Under the pieces are notes generated by a model. It did not search any database, had not been told where the DNA came from, and was given only the letters and a program-made list of their open reading frames with translations. Shown here in pieces: positions 53,741 through 64,000 of a stretch of DNA of 64,000 nucleotides. Origin of the DNA: Liolophura sinensis (taxonomy: Eukaryota; Mollusca; Polyplacophora; Chitonida; Chitonidae); assembly GCF_032854445.1 (NCBI RefSeq), contig NC_088304.1, positions 32,232,810-32,296,809 on the forward strand, given 5' to 3'. Both the position numbers and the translations under genes were made by a program. The first letter of the stretch is position 1, and each line of letters begins with the position of its first letter.

Positions 53741-56035
53741 ACACCATTATGCAATCGATTTATAGGGCAGGACAGCGTGTACACGCGGAAAGCTCATGAA
53801 TAATTAGAACGCGACAATTTGGCTTTGTAGACGTATATATAGAGGGTGCTGAAGTTGGGCATTTTAATGACATTTTTTAAATATACATGTATTTACAAAG
53901 ACATGTCCAAGAGCATAAATGGTTATTCCAGCTTGAACTTCACACGGTCGAGTTTATTCATTGGGGTATTTCATTGGAGCAGAGCAAGGATTTACAAATG
54001 TATATATTATGTCCGAAATTCAAAGCAATGAATGGGCTTTAAAATTGGCTGTCTTGGTAATACTTGACGATCTCTGTCGGTCAGCATAGAACTGTATCCG
54101 GGTGGCATCCACGGCATGCCAGTCTCCCAGAGAGAAAGCACTTAATTATATCTATACTGAAACATTTCAAAATATGCTATGTATGTATACTTGGTGTTTT
54201 AAGTGGTGTCTGAAGCATTTTAAAATGTTAAGAGAAGACAGCCATGCATGATAACGTGACAATGTTGATTAACTGATTAACTGATTACATATGAGAAAGG
54301 ACTAGAACTACATTATACTATTTTATCCTGGCAATCATTTTTTTATTCTGAGCGATGTTTTTTGTTTTGGTCCGTTTATTGGGCTTAGGAAAACTTGTCT
54401 GTGTTTTACAGTTTTTGTGTGTTTGATTGTTCATTATGTTTTGTTTCAGGCAAAATAAATTGCGAGATTTGTGTACCTGTTTTTAATAAAAATGAATGGA
54501 GGGCTTTTGCAAGGGGTCATTCTGGATTAAACTGCAGTATACTTTCAGAATGCTTGTTGGATTGATTGATCATCATATTACGAATTGATCTCTTGTGACC
54601 TTTGAAAGTCATGATTCATTGATTTTTTTAATAGTACAAATTGTAAGCAGTTCTTATTCTATATACATTATACATGAAGATTTATCTCTTGTTTGACTTG
54701 TTGTAGTGAATATTGACAAGCAAATCATGACAACTAAACTTTCTTGAAAAAGAAAAATATCATTTTAACGGGGAACCAATCCCGTTTAAAAGAACTCTGT
54801 CCAAGCAATGTAATGCGTTAGCATTTCTGTATACTTACGCTCGGACGGAAAGAAAAATAATAAGCATGCACACTGATAATGTAAATTAGAATACAATGTT
54901 AAAGAGGCTATACCAGAAATGTTCCACAAAAAATCCATATCCGCTAGTCAGGCAAATCTAATTCTGTTACCATAACATGATACTGTGTCATATCCAACAC
55001 AACAACCTATTAGTTTAACAAAATCTATATGCTGAATTAACATGCTGAATTATGTGTGTTATATTGAACAGAATACTCTGCTGCTATAGCAGGATTCATT
55101 CTAGAATCACTCAGACAACAGACTTTCTGTTAAAATTAATAAGATTATTTTTTTAGCGTAAATATCAGATTCTTGTATACCTGTCATGCTATTTACAGAG
55201 TTAAAATTATTCTAATGTTTGAACAATTTATTACGCGACACTTTTTTATATAACGTTTAGGTATATTTTAATGTCGATTTTGAACGGTGGCGCGTGCACA
55301 GTTAATGCTGATATTTGTGAAAAATCCCCAGCACAGCCTCTTTAATTCTTTGCTTTCAATATATCAACATATGTATCACAATAACCCACCCAGACAACGA
55401 AATTCGAAAGGGGGTCTAAATTGTTCACAAAGGCTGTAGACCTACAAATGCTCTTTTTCGATCGGATAATAATTAATACAAAGTCAGTACTTCACAGGTT
55501 GGGAATACATATACGTAGTGCTAAGAGATATGTATATAATTCTTCAGCAAGTTCATGGCCAAACCTAGATATCATCTATGCATGTATTGATTTCTGAAGT
55601 AAATCTTTCATCACTTTTGACCTTCACGGTATAGCCAATATAAAAGCTAGCAGCATAACCCTGTGCCTACACCAGCACATAGAGACTGATAAGGATTTCA
55701 TTTAACAGTTAACGAACACATGCCCTCTCCCACTCGCGCTAAATTAAAAAGATGCACGTCGCAGGCATAGCTATATAGGTGCATCACATGCGTGTAGGCC
55801 TATGTATGTCATATGCGTTTCTACCATGTATATAGGCCTGCATACAGTACATATACATGCACTTGGGAAGTAAAGTTTGCTCGTGATATAAGGAAGGTGA
55901 CCATGTGTATACAAGAATTGCGAGTTTCTAGGCATACATGTTTAACAAAGGTGTAATTGTCACGTATATACCGATATAGATTCACTTTCAGTGTGATAAT
56001 GATTTGCATTAATGGAATGAAGGTAGACAAGTATG
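53741..56035. other. AT-rich intergenic stretch; one possible terminal exon
   Basis: No conserved gene seen. At 54,450 the acceptor TTTTGTTTCAG opens a short frame (QNKLRDLCTCF, stop at 54,484-54,486) overlapping AATAAA at 54,485-54,490; it is phase-compatible with the orphan exon at 39,593. Otherwise nothing was recognised. Confidence 0.35.
54450..54486 (+). CDS. Possible terminal exon of the orphan gene
   Basis: Good acceptor (pyrimidine-rich, TTTCAG), eleven codons after the split codon, stop TAA, and an AATAAA signal on top of the stop. It would complete the split AG-G (Arg) codon of the exon at 39,593-39,657 across a 14.8-kb intron that holds the LTR element. The link rests on phase alone and could be chance. 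Confidence 0.22.
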
Positions 56036-56039
56036 TATT

Positions 56040-56394
56040 GGATAGCACAGTTGGTAAAGCGTCCAGTTCGGGGGCGGTAGATCCAGGGTCATTTCTGGGT
56101 CGGGTCACTCCTAAGACCTTACGAAAGAAGAAAGTATAACTTCCTCGTTTGGCGTTCAGCATTAAGGGGATAGCGCAGCGACTGGTTGACCCGTATCAGT
56201 ATAATGGCGCGAGCGGGGCTGCTTACTTGCCTGCGGTAAGTCGTCTTACTGAAGCAGCACTCGATAAAAGAGCGGCGGAAATCCGTCCTGCAACAAGGAG
56301 GAACATTACACACATTCTAAGGACTCCTTCGTCGCCATATGGCTGAAAAATTGTTAAGTACGACGTTAAACCCCAAGCACTCACTCACTCACTA
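56040..56394 (+). mobile_element. SINE family B, full length
   Basis: Head GATAGCACAGTTGGTAAAGC and GGTAGATCCAGGGTC, body TTGACCCGTATCAGTATAAT, GCTTACTTGCCTGCGGTAAG, GAAATCCGTCCTGCAACAAG, 3' end GTACGACGTTAAACCCCAAG with ACTCACTCACTCAC. The best preserved plus-strand copy. Its internal open frames are accidental. Confidence 0.95.
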
Positions 56395-57188
56395 CATCGG
56401 TACATATATTTGGTCCCGTAACGCGGAATACGTACATACATACATAGCACACGAGTTATGTTTGTTTCCAGGCTGTAAACAATCAAGTCTTCATCCGCAT
56501 TCTTGAACTACTGATATATTAATTATAAATGCCAAATGTAAATGATACGCTCTTTACCTTAAGATGACATACATGTAGATCGGTATTTAGCACAATATCT
56601 GGTGACTAGGGGAAAAATATAATCCTAAATAGAGTAATAAAACAGTAACAAATTTGAAAGTGCATGCCAGAAATGTACAGTGTACATAATGACATAGTGA
56701 AATAGTGACATGTCAGATATAGTGATATAGTGAAATAGTGACATGTCATATCTACTGACATCAAGCCCTGGGATGCGGTGTCCAGACCTTCGTGTGTCTG
56801 GTTGATACATTGTAGTAGCATATTTGTGAATCCATTAGGCAAAAGTACATGTAGCGCTAATTTAAAGAGACTGTAAAGGAAATTTTGGGCAAACATTCGG
56901 ACAGCGAAAATCCAATCGAGATTTTGCTGTGCTATATTAGAATTGGCCAAGTATAATTACCATTCACAAAATATCAACCTGAAGGCTACCTGCTTCTAAT
57001 ACATTATAGAGACAAGATTATATAGGCCTAAAGTTGTAGGCCTAATGTTCAACACAAAAGTTACCCCATGTATTTATATTCTTTAAACAAAAGTTTTGCT
57101 ATTCCAGAATTCACCGAAGTTGGGGGGTGGTGATGGTGGTGGGGGTGGGGTAATACTGATGTCACCCTGTATGTAAGCCTACGCACGG
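56395..57188. other. Non-coding stretch with a small internal duplication
   Basis: Around 56,690-56,760 the phrase AGTGAAATAGTGACATGTCA is present twice in tandem. Nothing else was recognised. Confidence 0.5.
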
Positions 57189-57213
57189 CCTGTCTGTCTG
57201 TCTGTCTGTCTGT
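57189..57213. repeat. (TGTC)n microsatellite
   Basis: GCCTGTCTGTCTGTCTGTCT and onward, about six units; a G-rich tract (GGTGGTGATGGTGGTGGGGG) precedes it at about 57,126. Confidence 0.9.
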
Positions 57214-57439
57214 ATATGGATACGATTTTGTCCATGCATCTTTTCCCAAACGACTTTGACGGCTTATCATACATCTTGCCTATCATCTGAATTTGTGCAT
57301 GCGTAACTTAATTGCAATAAGGTAGTTATTTTCATAATTACCCCCACTTTAGGACATTGCGTAATAAAGGATTTTTTCATTTTTATTTTTGGAAATGTTG
57401 GGGTATGTATATTTCGAACATCTGCATGGATTCTTATTT

Positions 57440-57600
57440 GATTTATTTATTTTATTGATTTTTACGCCGTATTCAAGAATATTTAACTTATACCAACGCG
57501 GTTGACTTTATGGTGGGAGGAGTCCAGGGGATACCCACGACCATCCGCAGGTTGTTGCAAGACCTTCACACGTACGGCCGGAGCATCCGGGTTCTGGTTT
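57440..57600 (-). mobile_element. SINE family A fragment, minus strand
   Basis: TTTATTGATTTTTACGCCGT, TTCAAGAATATTTAACTTAT, ACCCACGACCATCCGCAGGT and CACACGTACGGCCGGAGCAT, in reverse order of the family. The tRNA-like head is missing. Confidence 0.88.
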
Positions 57601-58199
57601 TGTACCGGTAAATCGAAATCTTTTCGAGGGCTATTAAGCCTGTTCTGTTACAGATTTAAATAATATATCTGGCTTTGTCTTTTGTTTCAAAAGATAATGT
57701 TTTATATTATTATCCCGGAGGCTAGGCTATGCAAAATGGGCTAGGCCATACATCATCAGCTACAATAGGCATCATACATGTACACATATGCATTCCTGGG
57801 CTAACCTGGTTTAATCGTAATTAATGAACCACGGGGCTGATATACTAAGAGCAATGCACCGCGTATTAAGCTCTTGGCAGAGTAACTGAAAGCCGCATCG
57901 AGAATCAAGGACAACTGATTCATATTTTCGTTTGAGCGACAACAGTTAGCCAAGCCGATAGCCGCCCTATGTCCCTGTAAATAGCCAACCGGTCGGTATG
58001 CCTATTGTGCTACAGGGCCTACAGTTGTCCTATATATCATTAGCCTGTCCCCTTGTGTCATAATAAGATATTACACAAATAAACCAAGCACAAAAATCAA
58101 CATTAGGCTTGAGCTTTTTATTTATTTTTTAATTATGGTTTTTCTTTGAAACCAGTTATAGGACGTCGAAGGCCTTAGGCACCTAGGGGTAGGGCCTAC

Positions 58200-58632
58200 A
58201 TGAACGTATTTTGGAACACTGGGCGGTGTGTCCGGCCGGCTTTGTAAAGACGTAAAAGGTCACCACCTACGCGCAGAGATTTATCATTTACTTTGCATAA
58301 CTTGACATGTCCCTGACGAGTAGTATGCAATAGTGGCCAGTGTACTCGCGGAAGTTACAGTAACTTCGAGTGTCTCAGAGCACCACCCCGAGTCGGGTAC
58401 TGCCAACAGTTTGTGTAACGTGTGCGTCTCCCGTGGGGAGCAGCCATTGATTACCGGAAGTGGGAAGCTCCTCGCGAGCATGCGTGTTGCTGCCATGGAG
58501 GTCGAAAATATTAAAATAGTATTGATTAGTGGGTTGTGTGGGCTTCTCTTGGAGTTTATATGACGAACAGAGGGACAATTTCAATTTTAATACACAGGCT
58601 GTGGAATTTATTTGTTATTTAGTGGAACAGCG
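58200..58632 (+). promoter_or_regulatory. STX1A: STX1 promoter / 5' UTR region
   Basis: GC-richer than its surroundings. It contains the perfect palindrome GAAGTTAC-A-GTAACTTC (58,351-58,367) and an ETS-type ACCGGAAGTG (58,453-58,462), within 300 bp of the start codon. A 76-codon upstream frame (58,333-58,563) ends before the STX1 ATG and would be a long uORF if transcription starts left of it. The transcription start is not known. Confidence 0.45.
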
Positions 58633-58665
58633 ATGACGAAGGACCGTTTGGCCGCTTTGAAGGCG
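58633..58665 (+). CDS. STX1A: Syntaxin-1, first coding exon (gene continues past the window)
   Basis: ATG in GCGATGACG opens MTKDRLAALKA, followed directly by the donor GTAAGTTG in phase 0. Drosophila Syx1A begins MTKDRLAALHA, and its next residues start a new acidic segment, so both the peptide and the exon end fit syntaxin-1. Syntaxin-1 is the plasma-membrane Qa-SNARE of neurotransmitter release, with an N-terminal Habc domain and a C-terminal SNARE motif plus membrane anchor; none of these lies in the window. I found no second exon before 64,000, so intron 1 exceeds 5.3 kb. RAN is head to head on the left, as RAN and STX2 are in human. The identification rests on 11 residues, the splice site and the linkage. 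Confidence 0.8.
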
Positions 58666-60273
58666 GTAAGTTGAGCAGGATAGAGCGGCTGGACCGCTTA
58701 GCTTTATGTCGGACTGTCGACTCGGCCCGGCTGCCAAAATAGAAATATTTGTAGTAGGCGATAGTGCCGGCTAAATCCTACCCACTCTATACCTTATATA
58801 CACTGACCGCTATGGCAAGCTCACATCTGATTCGATCCATTTACCAATAACCTGTGCAACACCATTTGCATGCACGAAACGTTGTTCAACATAATAATGT
58901 TGGGTGAGAATTGCATTTTTTTGCAAAGTATAGAATACTGTGAAGTGCCCCATAGACAAATCCAAGCAGCATTTCCGAATGTAGACACACTGATGCACAG
59001 TGTTCTGGTGGCAATACCACTGTGGGTGTCAGCAGGATCCTCACAATCTCACATAATTTGCCTAGATAACACAGTTTTATGCCACGGTAGTGTTTTTGTT
59101 TTGTGGAAGGGTACTTGCAGGTTGTACCAAATCATTTGACCTCGAATAGGCTGCATGCTAATAGTGCATATAGTTGCTTATGGTATCATTGCATGCAGTT
59201 TTTACTATATTTCTGACACGTTTGTCCATAGGCTGTCTTAAACTTCATCTTCCGGATAAATGTAGACGAATAGATATCCTCAGTGTACATATGTGCATGA
59301 TACTCCGTTTCTTTGGCAGTGTATTGGTACAGGTTTAGGGTAGCCCTGTGCAAATAGTGTACACATTGCTTTTTGTATTATCTTGCAGAGAAAAATATGG
59401 CTCCTGTCAGTTGATGTACACCGCAAATTAGTACGAACATCAGTGCCAATATATGATCATCGTTGCCTAAATATGTTGTCATGTTTTGTATCAAAATATA
59501 TATACAGTTCAGTTCTGTACTGTATTGGCGCTGTCAAAGATGCTATGTGCATGGCATTTGACAAATTTGTGCCATAATGGCTTAAAGAATGGGATTGCTT
59601 TGAATAATAACATGTTTGTACTGAAGCAGGACAAGTGGTTTAAATATGACATGTACATGTGTAGTCCTCTCATCAGCCAGTACATGTTGATATCACTAAA
59701 CATAATACTAATGGTAGTATCTCAGCTACATAGTGTCCAGTCATAGTTTACTGACTATACATTGGCTGTTGTTATGAGTTTGCAATACCAGATCTTGTTG
59801 AAGGCAAAGCTGGAGTACGTGCAGTGGAACTGTTCAAAACAGATCATGTTCACTAGTAAAAGTTCACAAACTGTTAGTCTGCACGCAAGTTCACTCAAAG
59901 TTACAGGTTACAGAACCTCACTCAAATGGTGCACTGCTCAGCAAATCCAGTGGAATTAATTAAGATTATAGTCAACTTAATTTGCCTCTTAATCTCTAGA
60001 AGGTGCGGGTACAATCCCAGCCTTGTACAGGTTGGACAGTAAATTTGTAGATTGCACTGCTCCTGGGTGACAATAAGTGATAAACAATGGGGCATCTCAA
60101 GAGACACTGAGACACTCCCCTGGCTAAACTTATGTATTAAAGATCCCTTGTCTGCACCAATTTGGTATGCATATCTAGATGTCACGTGGAAAAGTTTGTG
60201 AGTAAAAAGTCACTAGAACTGCAGTTTCCTTAAGCTGTTATTTAGGTGTCAGTGAAAAATCTTGGAGTACAAC

Positions 60274-60291
60274 ATGGCGCCTGCTGAACAG
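60274..60291 (+). CDS. Possible alternative STX1 first exon
   Basis: ATGGCGCCTGCTGAACAG/GTAAATAC encodes MAPAEQ and ends in phase 0 like the regular first exon, inside STX1 intron 1. Invertebrate syntaxin isoforms with other starts are conceivable, but this peptide is not one I know. It may be chance. Confidence 0.22.
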
Positions 60292-60904
60292 GTAAATACG
60301 CCGTACATGTATTTATTTGAATGTTGTTTAATGCCATACTGGTAATCTTTCACTTCTTCAATTGCTTATTTTTATGGGTGAAGGAAACTGGAGTGTCTAA
60401 AGGAAATCACCCACATTTGTAAGTTACTGACAAACTTTCCTGTATTTGACATAAAGATCTATTTAGGTATGCTCCTTCACGCCATATTGGTGGCAGGCAT
60501 GCAGCCATCAACATAGTTTAAACAGCATAAATGTCCCTACAAGTGTTGTCACCCGCTTATTGTCACCAACATCCCATGAAGGCTTAGAGAAAGGGAATGT
60601 ACAAAGTGCCCGCCCAGTGTGTGGGTTGCATGTTGTGTGTTCAGGCAATTGAAAGGCACCTTAAGCACGGCCCACTCCCAATTAAAGTTGGTGACGAATT
60701 ATGTGTTTGTTCCAATAGATATGATATTAATAATGTTAGTTAGATGTGTGGTTTAAATACAGTATACCTGGGATATATGAACCCAGTTGTTTCAAAGTGC
60801 ATTAGCTTTTAAGCACGGACCAAGTCTGGACCAAAGTCCCATTAGTTATGCATTGAGATTTAAACCTGGATTATCTTTTAATACACCCTTTGAACAATCC
60901 TGAC

Positions 60905-61165
60905 CCTAGACCCACTTAGCAGAATGGTGAAGAACTGTAACAAGCCTGGAGGCTCTCACCTGTGGAGTGGCTGTGAGTTCAAGCCCAGCTCATGCTGGCT
61001 CCTTCTCCGGCCGTATGCTGGAAGGTCTGACAGCAACGTGGGGATAGTCATGAGTCACCCTAGGATTCTGTTAGGTTTCCTCCCTCCATAATGTTGGGCA
61101 TTGTGGTATAAGTGAAATATTTTTGAGTCCAGCATGAAATACCAAACCAATAAATAAAATAGGAC
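60905..61165 (+). mobile_element. SINE family A, diverged, in STX1 intron 1
   Basis: GTGAGTTCAAGCCCAGCTCA, GGCTCCTTCTCCGGCCGTAT, TAGGTTTCCTCCCTCCATAA and GGTATAAGTGAAATATTTTT, ending ACCAATAAATAAAAT. The tRNA-like head is present but degraded. Confidence 0.88.
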
Positions 61166-63164
61166 TGTAATATGTTTGCTGATCTGTTTTTTTCTGGTTG
61201 TTATACTGAGGACTGTCTTTCATCTATTTACATACATGTAGTGTAGCTGTCCCAAGCAAATGTAGTTGTGATTCCTGTTTTTGAGGGTTTTTTTGGTTTT
61301 TTTGTTCTCTGGGCTTCCAGAGATCTTTACCAAACTCATTGTCTTTCATAATTAGGTCAACATACTCTAGGACCCTCAGTGGTTATGATATGTTGAATTC
61401 TGTCTTCAAAAATTAGGTCAACTTAGGGCCTTGAATGTTGGGAATACTGTATTTTGGATTCTATGTTTCTTTTGAGGTTTTGTACTGACCACATTACATC
61501 AAATGCATCTTCAGTAATTACTTAGTTATTGCATACAGGTATATCTAACAGTCTCCATTGATTAGATCAGCTGAGAGCCTTAAATGCTTTGACTACCAAT
61601 GTCTTGAATTGTGGGCTTTCAAGATCCTATAATGTATACTGACATCGAATATACTTTGTGGATTCAATAACTGGATCAGCATGCATCCATGTAGAGTTTT
61701 GAATGCTCAGACTACGTATGTTTTGGATTCTGGATTTTCAAGGTTGTACATGCAAATTGACCTCCTTACATATGTCATGTCATGTCATGTCGGTATAGAA
61801 CCTGCAAGTACAAGTAGAACAATAGTATAAGAGTCAAGAATGTATACATATGGTTTTTGTACTTGTTGGTGTTATTCTCATTGTGATTGGGAAACAACTC
61901 AGTGCTAAATGTGCAGACTGGATTACATGTGTCTTCAATAATAAGGTCAGCAAGGAACATATATACATGTTTATTGAAAGATAATACAAGTTAGGTTTTT
62001 GGTGGAACTTGAAGCTCAACCACCTGTTTTTCAATTGCACTTGTCAGAGAAAACAGGATACAATTATAATATACACACATACATGCAGGGTTAAACACAA
62101 AGATATTTTGATAACCCTTGGAGGTGCCCAAATTACAGCATACTCGAAAAAAAAAACCCAAATTATGGCGCATATTGCCCAATCAATTTAACTTTAGTGG
62201 TGGAGAAAAAATCTCTTTATTCCTGAGTCCTTACTGTGCAAATATTTCTAAGTACATATATTTTTTTACACTATTATAACCTCGTACTTCTTATTATTTT
62301 ACCTTAGGTTAGCCAACAAAATGTTTGCCCAGATTACTAGAAAACTTTATTTCCTTGACATGTATGTACAAGTGTTTGGTTAACATGTGCATGTGTACAG
62401 TATGTTTCTGTATACATGGTCACTGCAAAGTGTACCAGTTTTTTGTGACAATTTACATGCATGCATGACTTATGTGTTTGTATGCTAGACAATGTTTTGA
62501 AAAGTTTAGGTCTAAATCCCCCCAGCAGTTTGGTGCAGGTTTAAAAACAGTCCTACTGTGCCATGTGACTTGTGAAAAATGTTAGGCAACCTTTGTTGAC
62601 ATTAATTTACTGATGACCTGTCTCACCCTTTTCCAGTGGCACAAATGACATTTCTTTCCTTAAGAAACTTTTCCAGTTCACAATCCTTGAGATTCTCAGT
62701 TTTCTCCATCATTCACCTACTCTAGATTACTTTTTAGGACACTCTTTCCATTATAGTGAATGTGATCAAAAGTAGTTGCCTAACATTTTTGACAGGTCAC
62801 GTAACGCAGTTGGACTTTTTCTGCTTTCATTGAGAAAAGGGTTCCAACTCGGAACTCCCCTATTTGAAATGGTTGCCTGAGTTTAATTCTGCTGGTTCTG
62901 CATGTAGTTGACTCTGCTAAAAGTGAACACCGGTTGGTCTGCTGGTTCTAGGTGAATGGAATTTAGTGCCAGTAGAGTTAAACATGCCCTGGCCCAACTG
63001 CCCTCTGATTATCAACATCTGATTCATTTACCAGTAACGTTACCTGCATCTGTAAACAAGCATGCAATAATATAAAAAGATGGCTTCTGCTACCTGTTCA
63101 TGGAGGTGCAATACATTTACATGTAGATGAAAGTAAATCATAGAATAAAAAGCACCAATGCAGT

Positions 63165-63318
63165 TATGGGAAGGTCTGCCAGCAACCTGTGGATGGTCAT
63201 GGATTTTCCCTGGCGTCTGCCCGGTTTCCTACCACAATAATGCTGCCCGTTGTCGTATAAATGAAATACATCTATTCTTGAGTCTGGCATAAAACACCAA
63301 TCAAAAAAAATAAATAGA
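63165..63318 (+). mobile_element. SINE family A fragment (3' part)
   Basis: GGGAAGGTCTGCCAGCAACC, CTGCCCGGTTTCCTACCACA, TCGTATAAATGAAATACATC and AAAACACCAATCAAAAAAAA. The head is missing. Confidence 0.88.
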
Positions 63319-64000
63319 TTGAACGGCTTGATCGTGTTTTCCTTAATTTAACTAAATGACCTGCTAGAATTGAGAAGTATCAGTAGATCTCTTATTGACC
63401 AGTGACAGTTTCAGTTAATTTTAACTTCATACTCAACACATGGTGTAACCCATAAAGTTTTGCATTTTGTTAAAAAAAAATATTTTTATATAATATTTTT
63501 TATATAAGTTTGTTTTGCGTAAGCATGTGTATACAGTGTAAAGATAACCAACCACTGAAAAGGGCCTTAATCAGCTTTTTTTTTCTTGAGAAAATCTTAC
63601 TTATTTTGTTCACTTGTTGTGTAGTTTGCTTTTAAGTGGAAAATTTTTGTGAAAAAGTTTCTTTGATGGCATATGGTTACGTGAAACAAGAATTTTAGTA
63701 AGGATGGCCTAATCTGGCTTTCTAACACAGGGATCCAAAACACAATTTCATATGCACATGTATCAGTACATACACTGTACAGGATTAGTTAAGTAACCTG
63801 AATCTAGTGTATTACCTCTTCTGAATGTGCAGTTTGAAGGTGTTTTTGTGTGAGGACTTTGTGACGATAGTGTGACGATATCCACCAGTTTGTCAAGCGT
63901 CACGCCCACATAGTATCGTGAACAGCTGGCCTGCTGTAATCAATGGCAGATATATCCTCTTATACAGGGGCAGTCTTTTGTTATATATCCACCTCTGTGT

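Larger units (their letters stand above)
58666..64000 (+). other. STX1 intron 1 (partial)
   Basis: Apart from the SINEs at about 60,905 and 63,165 and the candidate exon at 60,274, I saw no conserved coding segment, RNA gene or tandem array. Short frames at 58,870, 59,383 and 59,486 do not resemble known proteins. Confidence 0.55.

Noticed and set aside
58870-59139. Possible transposase fragment in STX1 intron 1
   Set aside because: I could not match either strand to a known transposase motif.
59383-59577. A frame after a good acceptor (CTTGCAG at about 59,389) as STX1 exon 2
   Set aside because: The translation lacks the acidic Asp-rich start and Habc sequence expected of syntaxin-1.

Overview
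The window is animal nuclear DNA, most likely from a marine mollusc or a close lophotrochozoan relative. Evidence: spliced genes with GT-AG introns, a syntaxin-1 N-terminus of protostome type, many copies of two or three tRNA-derived SINE families of the kind seen in molluscan genomes, a non-LTR retrotransposon fragment and a decayed Ty3/gypsy-type LTR element. The genus cannot be read from the sequence.

Four conserved genes are recognisable. DNAJC30 (minus, 5,665-6,333) is a single-exon mitochondrial J-protein. BUD23 (plus, 7,952-28,278) is an 18S rRNA methyltransferase; I could assemble all 11 coding exons in phase (840 nt, 279 aa). RAN (minus, 30,264-35,100, with a probable 5' UTR exon at 37,902) is the nuclear-transport GTPase, six coding exons, 223 aa. 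The first coding exon of syntaxin-1 (plus, 58,633-58,665) runs off the right end. A weak, unrecognised plus-strand gene may lie between RAN and STX1 (exon at 39,593-39,657).

Layout. 1-5.6 kb: repeats and SINEs. 5.7-8 kb: DNAJC30 and BUD23 head to head. 8-28 kb: BUD23, swollen by six minisatellite arrays in its introns. 28-38 kb: RAN, convergent with BUD23. 38-45 kb: SINEs and inverted repeats. 45.6-53.6 kb: a minisatellite split by an LTR retrotransposon. 53.7-58 kb: sparse, with SINEs. 58-64 kb: STX1 promoter, exon 1 and the start of a long intron.

Two things stand out. First, three of the BUD23 arrays are built from the gene's own exon-intron junctions: the exon 4 donor, the exon 9 acceptor and the exon 9 donor have each been copied in tandem, giving rows of competing splice sites. 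Second, the order DNAJC30-BUD23-RAN-STX1 joins on one chromosome what in human is split between 7q11.23 (DNAJC30, BUD23, STX1A) and 12q24.33 (RAN, STX2), as expected of a pre-duplication ancestral block.

The four genes do not form one pathway: mitochondrial chaperone, ribosome maturation, nuclear transport and vesicle fusion.
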